64,000 nt of DNA, from positions 18,872,649 to 18,936,648 of the forward strand of contig CM055312.2 of NCBI GenBank assembly GCA_029255685.2, given 5' to 3'. Shown in pieces: positions 33,801-47,652 of the stretch. The notes beneath the pieces were generated by a model. It ran no database searches. It was not told where the DNA came from and saw nothing but the letters and a program-made list of their open reading frames with translations. Numbering within the stretch: the first letter of the stretch is position 1; each line of letters begins with the position of its first letter. This DNA comes from Silene conica. Its lineage: Eukaryota; Streptophyta; Magnoliopsida; Caryophyllales; Caryophyllaceae. The translations under genes and the position numbers were made by a program.

Positions 33801-36800
33801 AACGATCCTCAGGCCTAAACCAAATGAATATTAATGAATGTAGGAAGAGTCTAATAAAATGAACCCCGAGATGAGACTGATAGGAGCCCCAAAAAGGAAC
33901 GGGATGAGTTAGGGGCCCCCTCAAACCAGACCTGGGCCCTTTCTGTTCTGTCTCGGGAACCCAATGAGAGTAATTGAAGAGTGGGGTAGATTATATAGTG
34001 ACCTAGTTATCTTGTGCTAACAAATTTTGCAGGGGCGGAATGAGGTAAGTATTGATGTGTACATGGTTAATGATGCATTGTATTCTATGAGTTGATATTG
34101 GGAAGTGATTGAGAAATGTATTACTTTAAGTATTGAGGACATGGGAATTGAAATACGAGTTTGAAATATAAGCTTGGCTAGTAGGATGATATGCATAAGA
34201 AGAATGCGGCTGATTTTTTTTTTGAAACGCTGATTGATATAAATGATTGAATCGAAAGTTTCAGGAATGGGTGCATATTTATTGTATACTGAATTAGAGT
34301 GTTATGATCATGTGTTTTGGTGTCTCGAATTGTCTATAGGATATCTAGTTATTAAATGACTAACATAACTTTTGCAATATATTGCTTGGTATTTGGTTAT
34401 GACCTATCAGATTTAATGTTATAAGTAATTCATGTCTAATGATATGCGGAATGTGCTGCCCCAAGCCATGAGTGTCATAAAGTTGTGTGTTACACTAGTA
34501 TATACATATATATATATCCAGGCATTTAGGTGATCTACTTTTTTTTGTTGTTGTTGTTGTTACGCAACCTTTACCGTGTTTTAGATGGCTATTACAGAAT
34601 GAAATAATGAATAAATGTTATTATGATACAACGTGGTTTCTATATTTCGATGGTATGTCAACATGTTTTGGAGGAATAATGATTGTGTTTAATATGATAA
34701 TATGAAGTAATTTTAATGGAACCAAAATGTTAATAAAGACCAGAATGTTACCCTGATTGTACGGGTTGTCACCTAAAATGTATTCTTTATAGGAGTATGA
34801 CAATATTATGTGTGCTAACCTTTTGATTCCGCTTTTCAATGCATTTGGTTTCATGTTAATGTGAAGTATATTTTGAGAGAAATAAATGTTTTAGACGACA
34901 GTGGTCAGACTGTCACTGCACGGTTCCGTGTTACCCATGTTCCTGAACGAGGAACCATTTAAAATGTATCTACTGTTTGTGTATAATTCCAACTTCAATG
35001 ATTAATATGTTCTTTCACGTTTCCCAAAATGTTAAGCCATGTAAGAACTTATCGAGTCGTTTAATTGTGATTGTTTTGCAAGCTGTCAGATATTCCGATG
35101 AATTGTAGTAAAAGTTCCTGTCCAAACCAATTAAGTTGTGAATTATGTAAACCTTATATAAAAGTTTAATCAAAGGTGAACTATGCGTTGTGACCATGTG
35201 ATATCCTGATAAAGCTTTAATAACATGAATAGTAGGCATATGATATGAATGTGAACCTTATTATATGATAACGTCATCTTGTCCGTTCTATATAAAATAG
35301 TTTCGAGTATACCAACACTCTTACTTTCTAGTGCTATGACCTCAAAATAATGATGTGTCGTTCGTATGTGATGTTAAAATCATAATTACCAGAGAAGGGT
35401 CTTGACAAGTGGTAGACTAAAATTTGAATGGTAAACCTATTAGCATGATATAGCAATATAATTGTTATGAGTAGTGGTGATTATGTTGAACGCTGTGAAT
35501 CATGTTGATGTTCTTTCATATATTTGTGGTATATCGTTGTCTAGTTCACCGGGGCTAATAAACTTTATGACACCTTCATGCATGTTGTTATGTCACCAAT
35601 TGAATTGCATTTGCTATGTTTAAAATCTGATCCTAATTTATTGATTTATTAACTGGTTGATATGTGATTTATGAAAATATTAGTCATGTGAATTCGTTTA
35701 CTTTTATCGCTAAATTTTCATAATTTATGAGCTGTAATTTACAAGGATAGTGTTTTAGTAAATGAGAGCCAGAATGTCTCCGTGCAGTTTTAAGTCCGAT
35801 CTGTAGTTGAAAAATAGCCCTTTTATTGTGTTTATAATTGTCACAAACCGCCATTTCAGCGTTTCAAAAGTTTTTCAAAGGTTCCAAAAGTTTTAAATTT
35901 GTATTTCAAGGTGATGACTATCCATGATGACGCTTGATCTTTTAATAATAGTAGTAATTGTTTGCTATATGACAAATTCTGTACTTACGTGTTGATGAAA
36001 GCCTGCCCGGATGCTTATTTGTTGCGCGTTATATGAACTCTTATTTTACAAGACTTGTATTATATTAGTCTCGTGATAGATGATGTAAGTTGAGTTATAC
36101 CTAAGTGATTTTGTTAACTTATTGATATCTGGGAATGCTAAATGGTCCTGTGAGTCTATAATTGGTGTACCTCTTGTGAACTATGTCAATGATTCCATGT
36201 TTAATTATGTTAATTAATTTTGCTTCTATAATATGAATATGAGCATGAGACACTTTAACTGGTCAAGTGTGAACTATGGACTTCTTGATTGTCTACATTG
36301 TAATAAGTATAATAATTTTGTGTTACACTTTCAGAGATGTGTAAATGTTAGCTACCCTGATTTTGTTTTACGGCGTAACACAATTTTACCGATCCTGTTA
36401 TTAATATTATTGTTCGAGGTTGTATGAAGTAATTGTTACCTGTTATTTATTTATGACGGTTTTATGTGCTAATTTTATCTCTGTTGCGTTATTAGTAATT
36501 GATTCACATTTTATATTATTAAGTTTAATCTTTTGTTTTGGAGATGGGTTTAATTTTGAGATGGGTTGTCCTGTGTAATTGACTGATTTGAAGTATAAAG
36601 ACAATATTGAATTGTTTAGTTGGGAACAAGAGTGCCTTTATTACTGTCCTTCGAAGAGTGAAAATCCATTGTTATTAGCACTAGAGCTTGAACCATGATA
36701 TTTTGTCAAGTGAGCTAGCATTTTTTTTTTCCTAAGTTAGTGGTCTGAGAAGTATTGAGATGTTGACTTTTGTTGATAAGCTTAAGTTGATTATTTTGAC

Positions 36801-37545
36801 AGTAAGATTGTTAAGTGGTATTCTGTTTGATTTGTCGATTTCTGTGACCTCGACTCGTGGGTGAGTAGCTTAGAGTTTTACTCCAAGTGTTGAGCACGGT
36901 TCTTTGAACCTTTGACAATAACGCTATTGAATTGAGTTTGGTTACTAACAATGAGTTATGGGGCATGCGTGCCGAGTTATATTTACGGTCCTGAGTGACC
37001 AAGGTTTTTGAGTTATATTATTTGGTTTGGAATCGATATGAGATAGAGGTATTGTTTAGCGGTTTATCCGCCAGTTCACTCACCCCTTGTCTTTGGTCTT
37101 AGATTCGACGATGAGTGCGATATTTGGTTACTTGAAGTAAGATGGTATGAGATAACGTAATGAGTAAGACGGAGCTATGAGCTAGGATTTGTGTAATGAG
37201 GTTACGGGGACGTAACCGTGTTTTAAGGAAGGTGGGATTGTAAAATCTTTTGTTTTATGATATGGCTGGTATTTAAGACATGCTAATTGGTGTGTCGTGC
37301 TTGTTTGAATGTACCTAATAACTTGATTACTTATGCTGATTACTTATGTTATGCTTTTACTGTGTTTCGTGAAGTATCCTTTAATTTGGTATACGCTGAA
37401 CTTTGGGGACAAAGTTCTCTTAACGAGGGTAGAATGTAACATTTCGTGTTTTGAAGTCTATATAAGTGCTATTGATGATTGTTTCGTGCTTGTTATAAGT
37501 TCTTTACCGTTATGGGGTGGCGAACTTCGGGACGAAGTTCATTTT
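33801..37545 (+). other. LARD internal region, non-coding
   Basis: No reading frame longer than chance and no gag/pol motif. Near the 5' end a CAAATTTTGCAG (34023-34034) resembles a splice acceptor. Near the 3' end three similar blocks (37208-37247, 37409-37443 and 37530-37560) each have GGGAC, then a purine run, then TGTAA. Confidence 0.85.
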
Positions 37546-37559
37546 TAAGAAGGGAAGAC

Positions 37560-40182
37560 TGTAATACTCCGTGTTTTTAGCTTCAGTCAATAATTATCAA
37601 AGGAAGGACAATACAAGTATTTTAAAGAGAATGTTTATAAAGTATTTATTGTTATTATTTTATAAACCGTATTTCTACAATTAGTTCGTATTTCGTAATC
37701 GTTTTATATATTTGACAATTAATTCATAAGCGATATTTCATCCATATTTTCCTTACTATAATAACCCGTATAATAATGTATATATATATACTCTTCGTTT
37801 AATCAACTAATATATCTTGTATGTTTTAAGCGTTTTTGGACCTCGGTGGGTTTCGAATTGAGAACCTATTTATCAAACATAATAATAGAAGTCGTGGGTG
37901 TTGGTGAGACTCGAACCATGGACCTTTAGCAACTTAGTTTTGACTCAGCCCACACGTTTTTTCTAATTTGCTAAACCTACTTACACCCAAAGCATGCCGC
38001 CATATATAAGCTCTTGTGCTGAGCATTCCCAACCCTAATTTCATACAAACGACTCATACACCCTCTGCCGTCATACCAAAGCTTGCATAGGAGTTGAGCA
38101 CGGTGGTCTTAAGGAGGGCTAGTGGTGGTCGAATAGGGTCTGAAGTAGGTATGCCGTCCTGCGTTCCTTTTCTCTTTGTTTTTCTTCCTGTGTTTATGGG
38201 TTGTTTCGATCTAGCTTGGTATGTCACTAAGGTCTGTTTTTCACATATACTTGATCTATGCTTTTGAGGGTCGTGTCCTGGTGTTAGTTTCGTCCTTGTC
38301 AACCACCCAGGGTCACGGTGGGCAAGGTTGTACACCGCTTGTCACCTCTATAATCCTATAGTTATAACCAGAATGAGTCATACTCGGTTTTACAAGATAC
38401 TTTCGTTGTCTTTTGTTGAGTCGCGTGGGTAAGTATAAGGGAGTGGTGAGTCTGGGGTTGTCAAGGGAGTAGACTGGTGGTAGCCATGGTGGTTACCATG
38501 GCCGGTGTCATGGTTTTAAGGGGTGTTCGTTGCTTGGGTTGGTCACGGTTTCTGGGTATGTTAGTGCTGGGGATGTCTTGGGGGTGGTACCATCGGTGAC
38601 TCGGGGGAAGTCAGCCAATGGTACTACCATGGTCGAGAGCCTGGTGTCGGGGGGTGGTCCTGGTGGTCGAGTCAGGTGGTGGTAGGGTCTGAGGTGGTGT
38701 CGAAGGGTATGTGGAAGTAGCCTGGTCAGGTGGTTGTGGTGAGGGACGAGGCCTGTTTAAGGGCCTGGTTCGTTCTATCGGTGGCCCTCGAGCAGGCCAT
38801 TGGTGGTTGTATCGGTGGTCTGTGGTTCTGGGAGAGGGGCGTGGCTGTTGTTTGGTGGTGTTGGAGTGTGGCGTCGTGATGGTGGGGTGTGTTAGAGGGG
38901 GCTGTTAGAGTGGCGTGTGGAGTCGTGGTATAGGGGCTGTTTTCATTGTTTTGTTAGCTTTGTTTTATTATTATTATTATTATTATTTTTGTTATTTTTG
39001 TTGTTGGTTGTTGTTTATATTGTTAATGTTATCATCATTATTAACTTTAATAATGATATTATTAGTTGGGTTGTTATTATTGCTATTAATCGTATTATTA
39101 GTAATATACGGTTATTAATATTGTTAAGGAATATTTTGTTGACAACTAATTAATTATTGTTGTTATGGACTTATATTAATCGATTAATTGATCGTATGCC
39201 ATGTTTAGTAAGTTTATATATATAGTAAGTCCATAATTAGTAAATCTATATTTGTCTAATGGTGTTTGATATGAATAAGTTGCTGATAACAATTGGTGTC
39301 TATGTGGGTATGTTGATATGTATACTTACAATATGGGATAAGTGCATCAATTAGGAACATGATCGAATAAATTTAGTAGTGTTTGGTGGTTGGTTAGGAA
39401 TTGATATTAAGTACTGGTTATAGGAACTGAGTTCGTGGTGGAATAATCCTGGCAGCTGTTCAATTGTCGTTCTGCAAGTTGAGGTAGGGGAATACTACAT
39501 ACATGAGATGTGTAATCTGTTTATTGTTTGATATTAATTATGTTCATATATATTGTTATATGATTGATGTATTGTGATATATAATTCTGTGATACGAATT
39601 GGTGCGGAGATAAAGGGTCTGTGTTTGGTGCGGAGATAAAGGGTCTGTGTTTGGTGCGGAGATAAAGGGTCTGTGTTTGGTGCGGAGATAAAGGGTCTGT
39701 GTTTGGTGTGGAGTATATTGGGTCTTGTGATCGGTGCGGAGTTTATTTGGTGTTGGATCGGTGCGGTGTTTATTTGGCGTTGGATCGGTGCGGAGTATTT
39801 TATATTGTTGTCTTAATTATCTTTCTACTCAACCTCGCGGTTGACCCTGTGTATTCGTGTACACCTACGATGATCCGGAATGGGGAGTAGATTCTACAGG
39901 TCAGTGACAGATGGACTAGGAGCTTGGGCGTGGAGAGAGACATGGCATGGTCGCATGGACCTACTTAGAGTTAGATCACATTTAGATATCGTCAGTTGTA
40001 CTTTCATTTTATCAAGTTTGGAACTCATAACTAGACCAAGTTCAAATTTAATCAGTATTTATATAAAATATCTTTGGTTTGTTTACCTTGTTATTCACTA
40101 CCTCGGATATTCCGGGATGGTAGCAGTCCTATTTATTTGAGAATGTCTTGCTAAAGGCTCTTAAATAAATGGGGGTGTTACA
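37560..40182 (+). repeat. 3' LTR of the LARD
   Basis: 2623 bp, preceded by the polypurine AAGAAGGGAAGAC. It has four 26-bp units (39601-39704) instead of three and lacks GTTGTA after CATAACT near 40031. Substitutions relative to the 5' LTR were seen at 38115, 39033 and 39767. Confidence 0.95.
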
Positions 40183-40187
40183 ATACT

Positions 40188-40850
40188 TATGTGTTTTGAT
40201 GAAGCACAAACTATAAGGAGAACATACACTCACCTAAGAAACCAAACAGGAATATATAGGTTAAAGAGGTTCTACCTTACAATTTTTGTAGCTTGCCAAG
40301 AGTCAAGATCATACCTATTCGGTTCATTTTCCATCTCTTACCTACTATGTCAAGACATTCTCATGTAGCAACTATCCCATAATATAAGATTAAATCATTA
40401 AGCGATGTTAAATGTAGGATATGCAAGAGGGCACATGTAGGACAATCAAGCATTTCTTAGCAAAAATCACAAAATTTTCTAAAAAATTCTCATAAAACCT
40501 TTACTAACTGAATGCAAACTAACATGCAAATGCATTCCCTCCCCCCAAGCTAAACACAACATTGTTCTCAATGTGTCACCAATTAAATTACCCAACAAAA
40601 CCATAAAATGGCTCATAACAAATAAGAAAGACAAAGGGTTATATTTAATGGGTGTTAGGAAAAATAAACTAAAATCCAATGCAAGAAAAACTTATTATCA
40701 ATGAAATAAAGGACCAAAAATTGAAGCCCTTCCTTTCCTTGTTCTTCTTATTACCACTACCACTTCCACTTGCACTTACACCTATACTTGCACTTGCTTC
40801 ATCGTCACCAACTTTCCTACTCCTACTAGAATCATCATCTCTTTGACGAG
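40188..40850 (-). other. Athila internal, non-coding
   Basis: Continuation of the second Athila-type element after the LARD, including the rest of the second roughly 200-bp unit. The minus strand has an ACATTGAGAACAATGTTGTG and GGGGGGAGGGAATGC stretch (40540-40575), the kind of purine-rich block found before Athila 3' ends. No gene. Confidence 0.5.
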
Positions 40851-41640
40851 CAACAAATGGACCAAAATTGTGACCACTCCCTAAACCATCTTCATGGCTA
40901 CTATAGCCAATTAGCCATAGCCACCATATCCTCCATATATAGCCCCAAATTTAATCTGTACCGCAAAAGTCCGGACCCTGGAACGAAAGAACCTGAAACA
41001 TTGTTAGGAGGAGGGAAAGGAGAAGAAAATCCACCTGAAGGATAAGTATAATAGGACGGGCGAAGCGCCTCGTGTTGGATTACTCTTTGCGTAGAAAAAT
41101 GATCATAGATAGGATGCAAAACAAGATGTTGGTCATCTCGAATTTTGTTAATATTTAAGCTTATTTCTCACATTATATCAAACATATCTTGACCATAGGG
41201 GAGGGACACTAGAGGTGGAGTGACGGCTTGAGAGGGTTGACCTTTCTCACTGGGGTCAATGGTGGTCTAAAGCTCTCCTCTAAGGGGCAAATGATAAGTA
41301 GCAGGTGTGAAAGGTTCACTTCCATGACGAAGTGGGGTATGGACTAGAGCCTTAAGTTCATGCTTCTCTATGGGAAAAACAATGGAGTTCATGCCTATCT
41401 TCCAAACCATGTCAGGAGGGGAATCACGAAGTCAATTGCAAGATAAGAAATAATCATAATCCAAACCCACCCCATTCCCCTTAGTTTTAAACAAAGGCAA
41501 CATGTCGGTGTTTTTCGGGTTAAATTGTACATAGCTTTGAGTAATTTCAGTAACTAAACCACCCATAACAATACAACTATTATTAGCATTTATTTGATTA
41601 GAACTCCGAAGTGGTAAGGCATATTAATGTCCCAATTTTC
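40850..41640 (-). pseudogene. Athila ORF (ATHILA-family) remnant
   Basis: Minus-strand frame with several stops. It resembles the extra ORF found downstream of pol in Athila elements (sometimes called env-like), with LPLFKTKGNGVGLDYDYF and a later proline-rich part. Stops near 41438 and elsewhere break it. Its role in the family is not established. I identify it from motif memory only; the truncated part to the right was cut off by the copia insertion. Confidence 0.5.
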
Positions 41641-41817
41641 GTCGCCATTAACATTTAAAAAAGCTCCTAAAATTTCAACCTCAATTTTCCTCACCGAGTG
41701 AGGTTCATTACGCCTAAAGAAAGTGAAGAGTCTATTGATATGAATATATTCAAGAAGGGGAGGGGGTGGATTGAGTATGCCTTCTTTTTCAAATCTTCTT
41801 CGATGTGTCCGTTTGTA

Positions 41818-43204
41818 TGTTGGATGTCGTGTAAAGCAAGAAATAAAGAGACACGATATTTTTAAAGTGGTTCGGTTTCACAAATCGAAACCTACGTACA
41901 TTATTCTCGATTAATAAAATTAGTACCTCTCTCCGATTACAATTTTTTTATCAACCCACTCTTACAACTTTGATGTTAGTTGTAACTCAATCTAGATACC
42001 GTAAAATATCTAGCTATGTCAAGTATCGTGAAATACTTGATTACAACGAGTACCGTGAAATACTCAATCTATCTTACGTAAATAAGATAAGTCTTCAAAA
42101 GGTTCTTCGTGGTCACAATTTTGAACGAACAAGAACAATGCTTGAACACTTGAATCTTGAAACAGAATATGACAATTAAAGCTCGAATCTTGAAGAATGT
42201 AACGATGGCGGTTTTTCTAGATTTGCGTGCAAGTGTGAATGGTTTCGTGTATGTTAATGTGTCACAAGTATTCTATTTATATAGAATTATATCTAGGTAA
42301 TTTAAACCCTAGATGACTTAGGAATATTACTTAAACTAGAATTCTAGTCTTTAGATAATATTACCATAAATCTAATCTTAATTTATTTAGGAAAGATTTA
42401 AATAAGATATTTAAGTATTATATATGGAATCAATTTCCTAATTCATATTTAGGAAATAACTTATATAATAAATAAATAATAACCTTATTAATGTCAACTT
42501 CCTAAACTTTATCAAAATATAATAAATTATATTTTCATAATATAATCTTATTTGTTTTAGGATATCAAATTAAATACATAATATTTATTTAAACAATCCT
42601 ACACAAATATGGAACGTGTGATTATACACGATTTCCAAAACCGTTTCACACGATTTCTAGGATTATATTATTTGACAATTAAGTTAAATAAAAATCCTTA
42701 GTTTATTAGAAATAAATAATTAACTCATAAGATAATTATTTATTCCTTTTTAACTATTAGATATTTTATATTAACCCATTAAGATTAATAATTCCATATT
42801 CTAAAAATAGAATACCAAATTAAACATTAATTGATCACGACGACTTTGGAATTCAAAATCGTTTGAACCATCACAATTTTTCCGAACATTTCTTCTCTAT
42901 GGAGTTATAGCTCATATCTATAACTTAAAACAATCTTACACTAAAGTTATAGTTGATAAGTATAACTTTAGTTAACTTCCGTTTACTATATACTTGCGAT
43001 CTTCTTTCAATCTTCGACTAGTCAACTCTTTGACTAATATTCTTGAATCTTTTATATTGATTGATGAGATCTTCTAATCTAATATTCTGTACACTTAGCA
43101 CACGATTATACGCACGAGTATATAATATATTTCCCTAGACTTGTCGTCATTATCAAAACATAAACATAATATTTAATTTATGCATTTGAATATATGGTTC
43201 AACA
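41818..43204 (-). repeat. 3' LTR of the SIRE-like copia
   Basis: 1387 bp, starting TGTTGAACCATATATTC at 43204 and ending CCAACA at 41818. It is preceded on the minus strand by CATCATCAAAACGGGGGGAAT, the usual copia polypurine context. It holds two inverted AGTTATA/TATAACT elements (42903-42925 and 42943-42969). Confidence 0.85.
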
Positions 43205-43905
43205 ATTCCCCCCGTTTTGATGATGACAAGTCTTTCTTAGATTCGTGTCTAAGTGTTAGTTCCCCCTCAACATAATAAGGGTCATTCATAGCATAGATCA
43301 ACTTAGGGTTTTTATCTTTTATTTAAACCACAATCTTTAAGAACCCTAAGAGACAATGAATTACGACAAGGAGCAAGCTTAGGCAAATTCTAATCTAAGT
43401 TGCATCTTTCCCCCTCTTGACATCATCGAAAAGACAAGAACAAAAACATAAAACGACTAGAATAATATACTACGAAACACGAATAAGCATGCATCAAGGA
43501 CGTAATATACAAATACACATAATATCATACAAATGCAAGTACGAGTGTGAGAAATATACACAACTAAACCGAATATACTAAGCCGATGGGCCGAATTATA
43601 ATACAAGATATTAGAAAATTGGGCCGGCTAGGATAATATGCAAATGGGCCGCGGATGGAGCAAAATAGAAAAGCAAGTTCGGATTGGGCCATTCAAAAGA
43701 TAAAGTTTGTAAAGGGTACCGAGGGATTTAGCAAAATAAGTGTGATGGGCCTCAGGTTTAGCTAGGCCAAGGATAGTGTTTGGGTTGGGCCAGAATAAAA
43801 GAAATAGTTTTAAGAAGTCCATTCCGGACTTAAACACAACAACCGAAAACGAAACCAATTAAAGAACGGAGCATCAACACGGCAATTCTGAGCAGGAACA
43901 AGAGA
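43205..43905 (-). other. Copia 3' untranslated region
   Basis: Non-coding. It has three polypurine tracts on the minus strand (43206-43216, 43261-43268, 43412-43418), so more than one possible plus-strand primer. Six TGGGCC words lie between 43585 and 43795. Confidence 0.7.
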
Positions 43906-45417
43906 TCATGGCTTCTTGGCATAAGGACTAACGTAATCTGGGCGGGTGCAAAATTCAAGAGTCGACAACCGGTCCAAACAACTACTCACATTACGACATT
44001 GAGCATCCAATGCGATTTTGAAGTTTAGGATCTTAATTGATAATGCCTTGACAACTTCTAGAGCTTGGCTAGCATCAGACCTCAACAACCCATGGTCTCT
44101 AACCATAGCCCCTCCCTGAGTAGTCAAGAAAGATAAGCGGTCGCTGATAACGAAAAACTCATCACATAGCATCTGAACACCCATGCCTACCTTCTCAATC
44201 CTCTTATCCACCTTTGCCATCCATTCCCGCATCTCTGCTTCGAAACTCGGGTTTCCACCAGTACTAGTACCTCCTGCACTTTCGTTCTCCTTCTTAACCT
44301 CATATAAACTAAGAATCTGACTCATCTTGGCATCCAATTCCGCAAACGTTGAAGATGAGCTTGGTTTTTGGTCACAACCTACACTTTTACCAAAGGTTAA
44401 ATCAATGCGATCAAAAGAGATACCCATGAGCTTAAGTAATTTATCACACATTCGATCTCTTGGCATGACTCCATAGCTAGCTGCATCAACTACGCCTTTC
44501 TTAAACAAGATTTCAGACACCCACATTCCGTATGGAATGTCAATAGTGGAGCATACCTTCTCTTTTACCAACAAACTTCAGATTTGACAAATCTTGAAGC
44601 AAATTAATGAAGCTAAATTCACCTTCGTCCCTTCCAACCAGTTAAACAATACTACTGCCTCACAACACGACAGTTTATCCCTACCACCCCTCAGTAAAAT
44701 GGTGTTCCATAAGAAATTGACAAGGAGTTTTAATTTGGGCGAAAAAGAACCTGTCAGTAGGGGACTGGTTTCGGTAGCATTGTCATCAAAGTATGTTTTG
44801 ACAACCATTTTCTGTTCTCGGGTTACGACATTCCATTCTTTCCGAGGGTCAAGATCAAGACCCTCCTAATTGAGATTAATAATCTCACAAATTTCAGAAA
44901 CAGAGATTTCGACATCACGACCATTAACAACAGCACTAATTCCGTTTTCACAAGGTTTGACAGAGGCAAAGAATTGGACAACTTCAATTGGGAAAATCAA
45001 ACCTGAAAAATTACTAATATACTCCCATCCCTGAAACTCCAAGAAACTCTTAAAGAACACAATAGATTTCGACCCTTCGACCCAAGACTTATGATAATAT
45101 CAATCCGCATGTATTGAATAAGGGAGGACACGGTCGATGAACATACCTTCAGTCTTAGTCATACGAACTCGTTCGAGACCCTCTCTTGTGGCTTCCATGG
45201 AACACTCGCGAAACAGAGGACGAGGACCTTTCCCGGTAGAAGCGAGTTCTGGTGAAGATTCATGGACCATAGGTGAATCCCTGTTAAGTTTGCGACGTTT
45301 TCCGGTTTCTGTTGTCGGAGCTGACACAGAGATGGGTGTGGGAGACGGTGTAGGTGATGGTGGAGTTGGTGGGTTTTGCTTTTTGATGCGGGATCGTGTG
45401 GCGCGTGATGGCGGCAT
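43906..45417 (-). pseudogene. Copia third ORF (putative plant transposon protein)
   Basis: Sense-strand ORF downstream of RNase H. It starts MPPSRATRSRIKK with a Pro/Ser/Thr-rich region (45417-45100). A conserved domain follows around KSFLEFQGWEYISNFSG and FFASVKPCENG (45060-44866), resembling the putative plant transposon protein domain of SIRE-like elements. A middle part with NFLWNTILLRGGRDKLSCCE (44808-44578) and a C-terminal coiled-coil-like part (44574-43906) come next. Stops and frameshifts at about 45100, 44866 and 44578 separate the pieces. Function unknown in the family. Confidence 0.6.
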
Positions 45418-45889
45418 AATGATAGTAAGGTTAGGGATGAGTTCTTGGTTGAATGTTAATGGAGTTTGAGGATTTTATTTTTGGAGGTTTTTATGAGTTT
45501 TATTGATGGTGGAAGTTTGGGATGGTAATAATGATGAATGGGGGGAGGTAATTTTGGAGTGTGGTAAATGTAAAAGGGTAGTTAGGTAGCTTTGTAGCTA
45601 AGGGAGTATGGGGGGCACGTGGATGGTGAGGATGAGAGTGATGGGGCTTTGGTTTTCACACGGTTTGAGTGAGGTGAGGTGAGTTGTTTTTATTTTGTTT
45701 CTTTTGATTAATATGGTTATTAATAAGTTAGTAGGTATTTTGTATAATATGTGTATTATTATTTTTTGTGAGATTCGGTTGTGCACAGACGTACGAGATA
45801 TGCATAACATTTTTGAGTTCACGTAGTTAATCATTGAATACACACATAGACATGCAGCGGAGTATACGGATACAATCATATAATCTCGT
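45418..45889. other. Copia spacer between RNase H and ORF3
   Basis: Non-coding. On the plus strand 45420-45690 is notably G/T-rich. No features found. Confidence 0.4.
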
Positions 45890-46702
45890 CTTAACCGTAG
45901 TCAATCATTGGGTTATTTTTGCTTTTAAGATTGATTAGGTGCCACCGATTAAACCAATTTCCAATCGCAAAGTCTGATCTCAAAACGTTCTCTAGCTAAT
46001 GGTTTAGTAAAGATATCTGCCCATTGTGTTTCAGTACTACAAAATTCCAATTTTATGCTTTCTTTTCAACATGGTCTCGTAGAAAGTGATGTCTAATTTC
46101 AATATATTTAGCTCTCGAGTGCTGGGCTGGGTTTTTAGATATAATTATAGCACTCGTATTATCACATAAAATAGGTACACATCCTACATCAACACCATAA
46201 TCATGTAATTGTTGCTTTAACCATAAGAGTTGAGAACATACCAGTGCGGCTGCAATATATTCTGCTTCGGCAGTTGAAAGAGCGACAAAATTCTGTTTCT
46301 TGGATCCCCATGATATTATACATGGGCCTACAAAAGTAGTGAGTCCCGAAATACTTTTTCTGTCTAATGAACATCTTGCATAGTCCGCATCTGAATATCC
46401 TACTAGGTTAAAGTTATAGTCAATAGGATACCATAGGTATAACTTTGATGTTCCGATTAGGTATCATAGTATTCTCTTAACCGCAGTCATATGCGATTCT
46501 TTGGGTGCAGATTGAAATCTTGCGCAGACGCAGACACTAAACATTATATCTGGACGACTTGCAGTAAGATAAAGAAGTGAGCCAATCATACCTCAGTAAG
46601 TTGTTTCATCTACCGACTTACCATCTTCGTCTTTGGTCAGCTTCTTATCTGTGACCATTGGAGTAGGCATTGGATGGGAGGTTTCCATACCAAATTTATT
46701 TA
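45890..46702 (-). pseudogene. Copia RNase H and connection
   Basis: Minus-strand decoding gives KFGMETSHPMPTPM, GMIGSLLYLTASRPDIMF, GYSDADYARCSLDRKSISG, ALSTAEAEYIAAALVCSQ, DNTSAI and EIRHHFLRDHVEK. These are the ordered landmarks of the copia RT-RNase H tail, with the RNase H acidic residues present in GYSDAD, TAEAEY and CDNTSA. An in-frame stop (before GMIGSLLY), probable small frameshifts and the CACTA insertion at 46703 disrupt it. Confidence 0.85.
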
Positions 46703-46922
46703 CACTACTACAAAAAGAGACCTAATGCAACATTTCGTGTGCAACACTTACGCGTTGTGTTGCAATTTTACTTAATTATGCAACGCTTTATTTAAAAATG
46801 TTGCTTATTATCTACATAATGCATCACTTTAAGGTAAGTGTTGCAATATATTACTTTAATTGCAACATTCTTATACAATTGTTGCATTTTCTAGTAACAC
46901 TTGTGCAAAGCAATTTTAAACC

Positions 46923-46925
<3 letters not shown>

Positions 46926-46983
<58 letters not shown>
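46926..46983. repeat. (TA)n microsatellite
   Basis: About 58 bp of TA repeats immediately left of the nested MITE. Confidence 0.97.

Positions 46984-47652
<669 letters not shown>

Larger units (their letters stand above)
31182..40182 (+). mobile_element. Young non-coding LTR element (LARD, Tekay-like ends)
   Basis: Complete 9001-bp element. The 5' LTR is 31182-33784 and the 3' LTR 37560-40182, with a perfect ATACT target duplication (31177-31181 and 40183-40187). A PBS follows the 5' LTR and a polypurine tract precedes the 3' LTR. The 3.8-kb interior has no gag or pol, so it is a large retrotransposon derivative that must rely on a partner element. The LTRs differ by one 26-bp tandem unit, one 6-bp deletion and only three substitutions that I spotted, implying very recent insertion. 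Confidence 0.95.
28100..41817 (-). mobile_element. Second Athila-type element, 3' part, with nested insertions
   Basis: Minus-strand element. Its 3' LTR (start TGATAAGTTCATATTTTATA at 29387, end unresolved near 28100) is preceded by the polypurine tract ACTTAGGGGAGTT and by the motif CTTGCTTAGGGACAAGC, both familiar from Athila elements. Internal sequence continues right through two nested insertions (30345-31038 and 31182-40182) to an Athila ORF-like region (40850-41640). It ends at 41817, where the SIRE-like copia begins. Confidence 0.65.

Noticed and set aside
44594-45469. Plus-strand frames opposite copia ORF3
   Set aside because: Antisense shadows of the ORF3 pieces; no known family.
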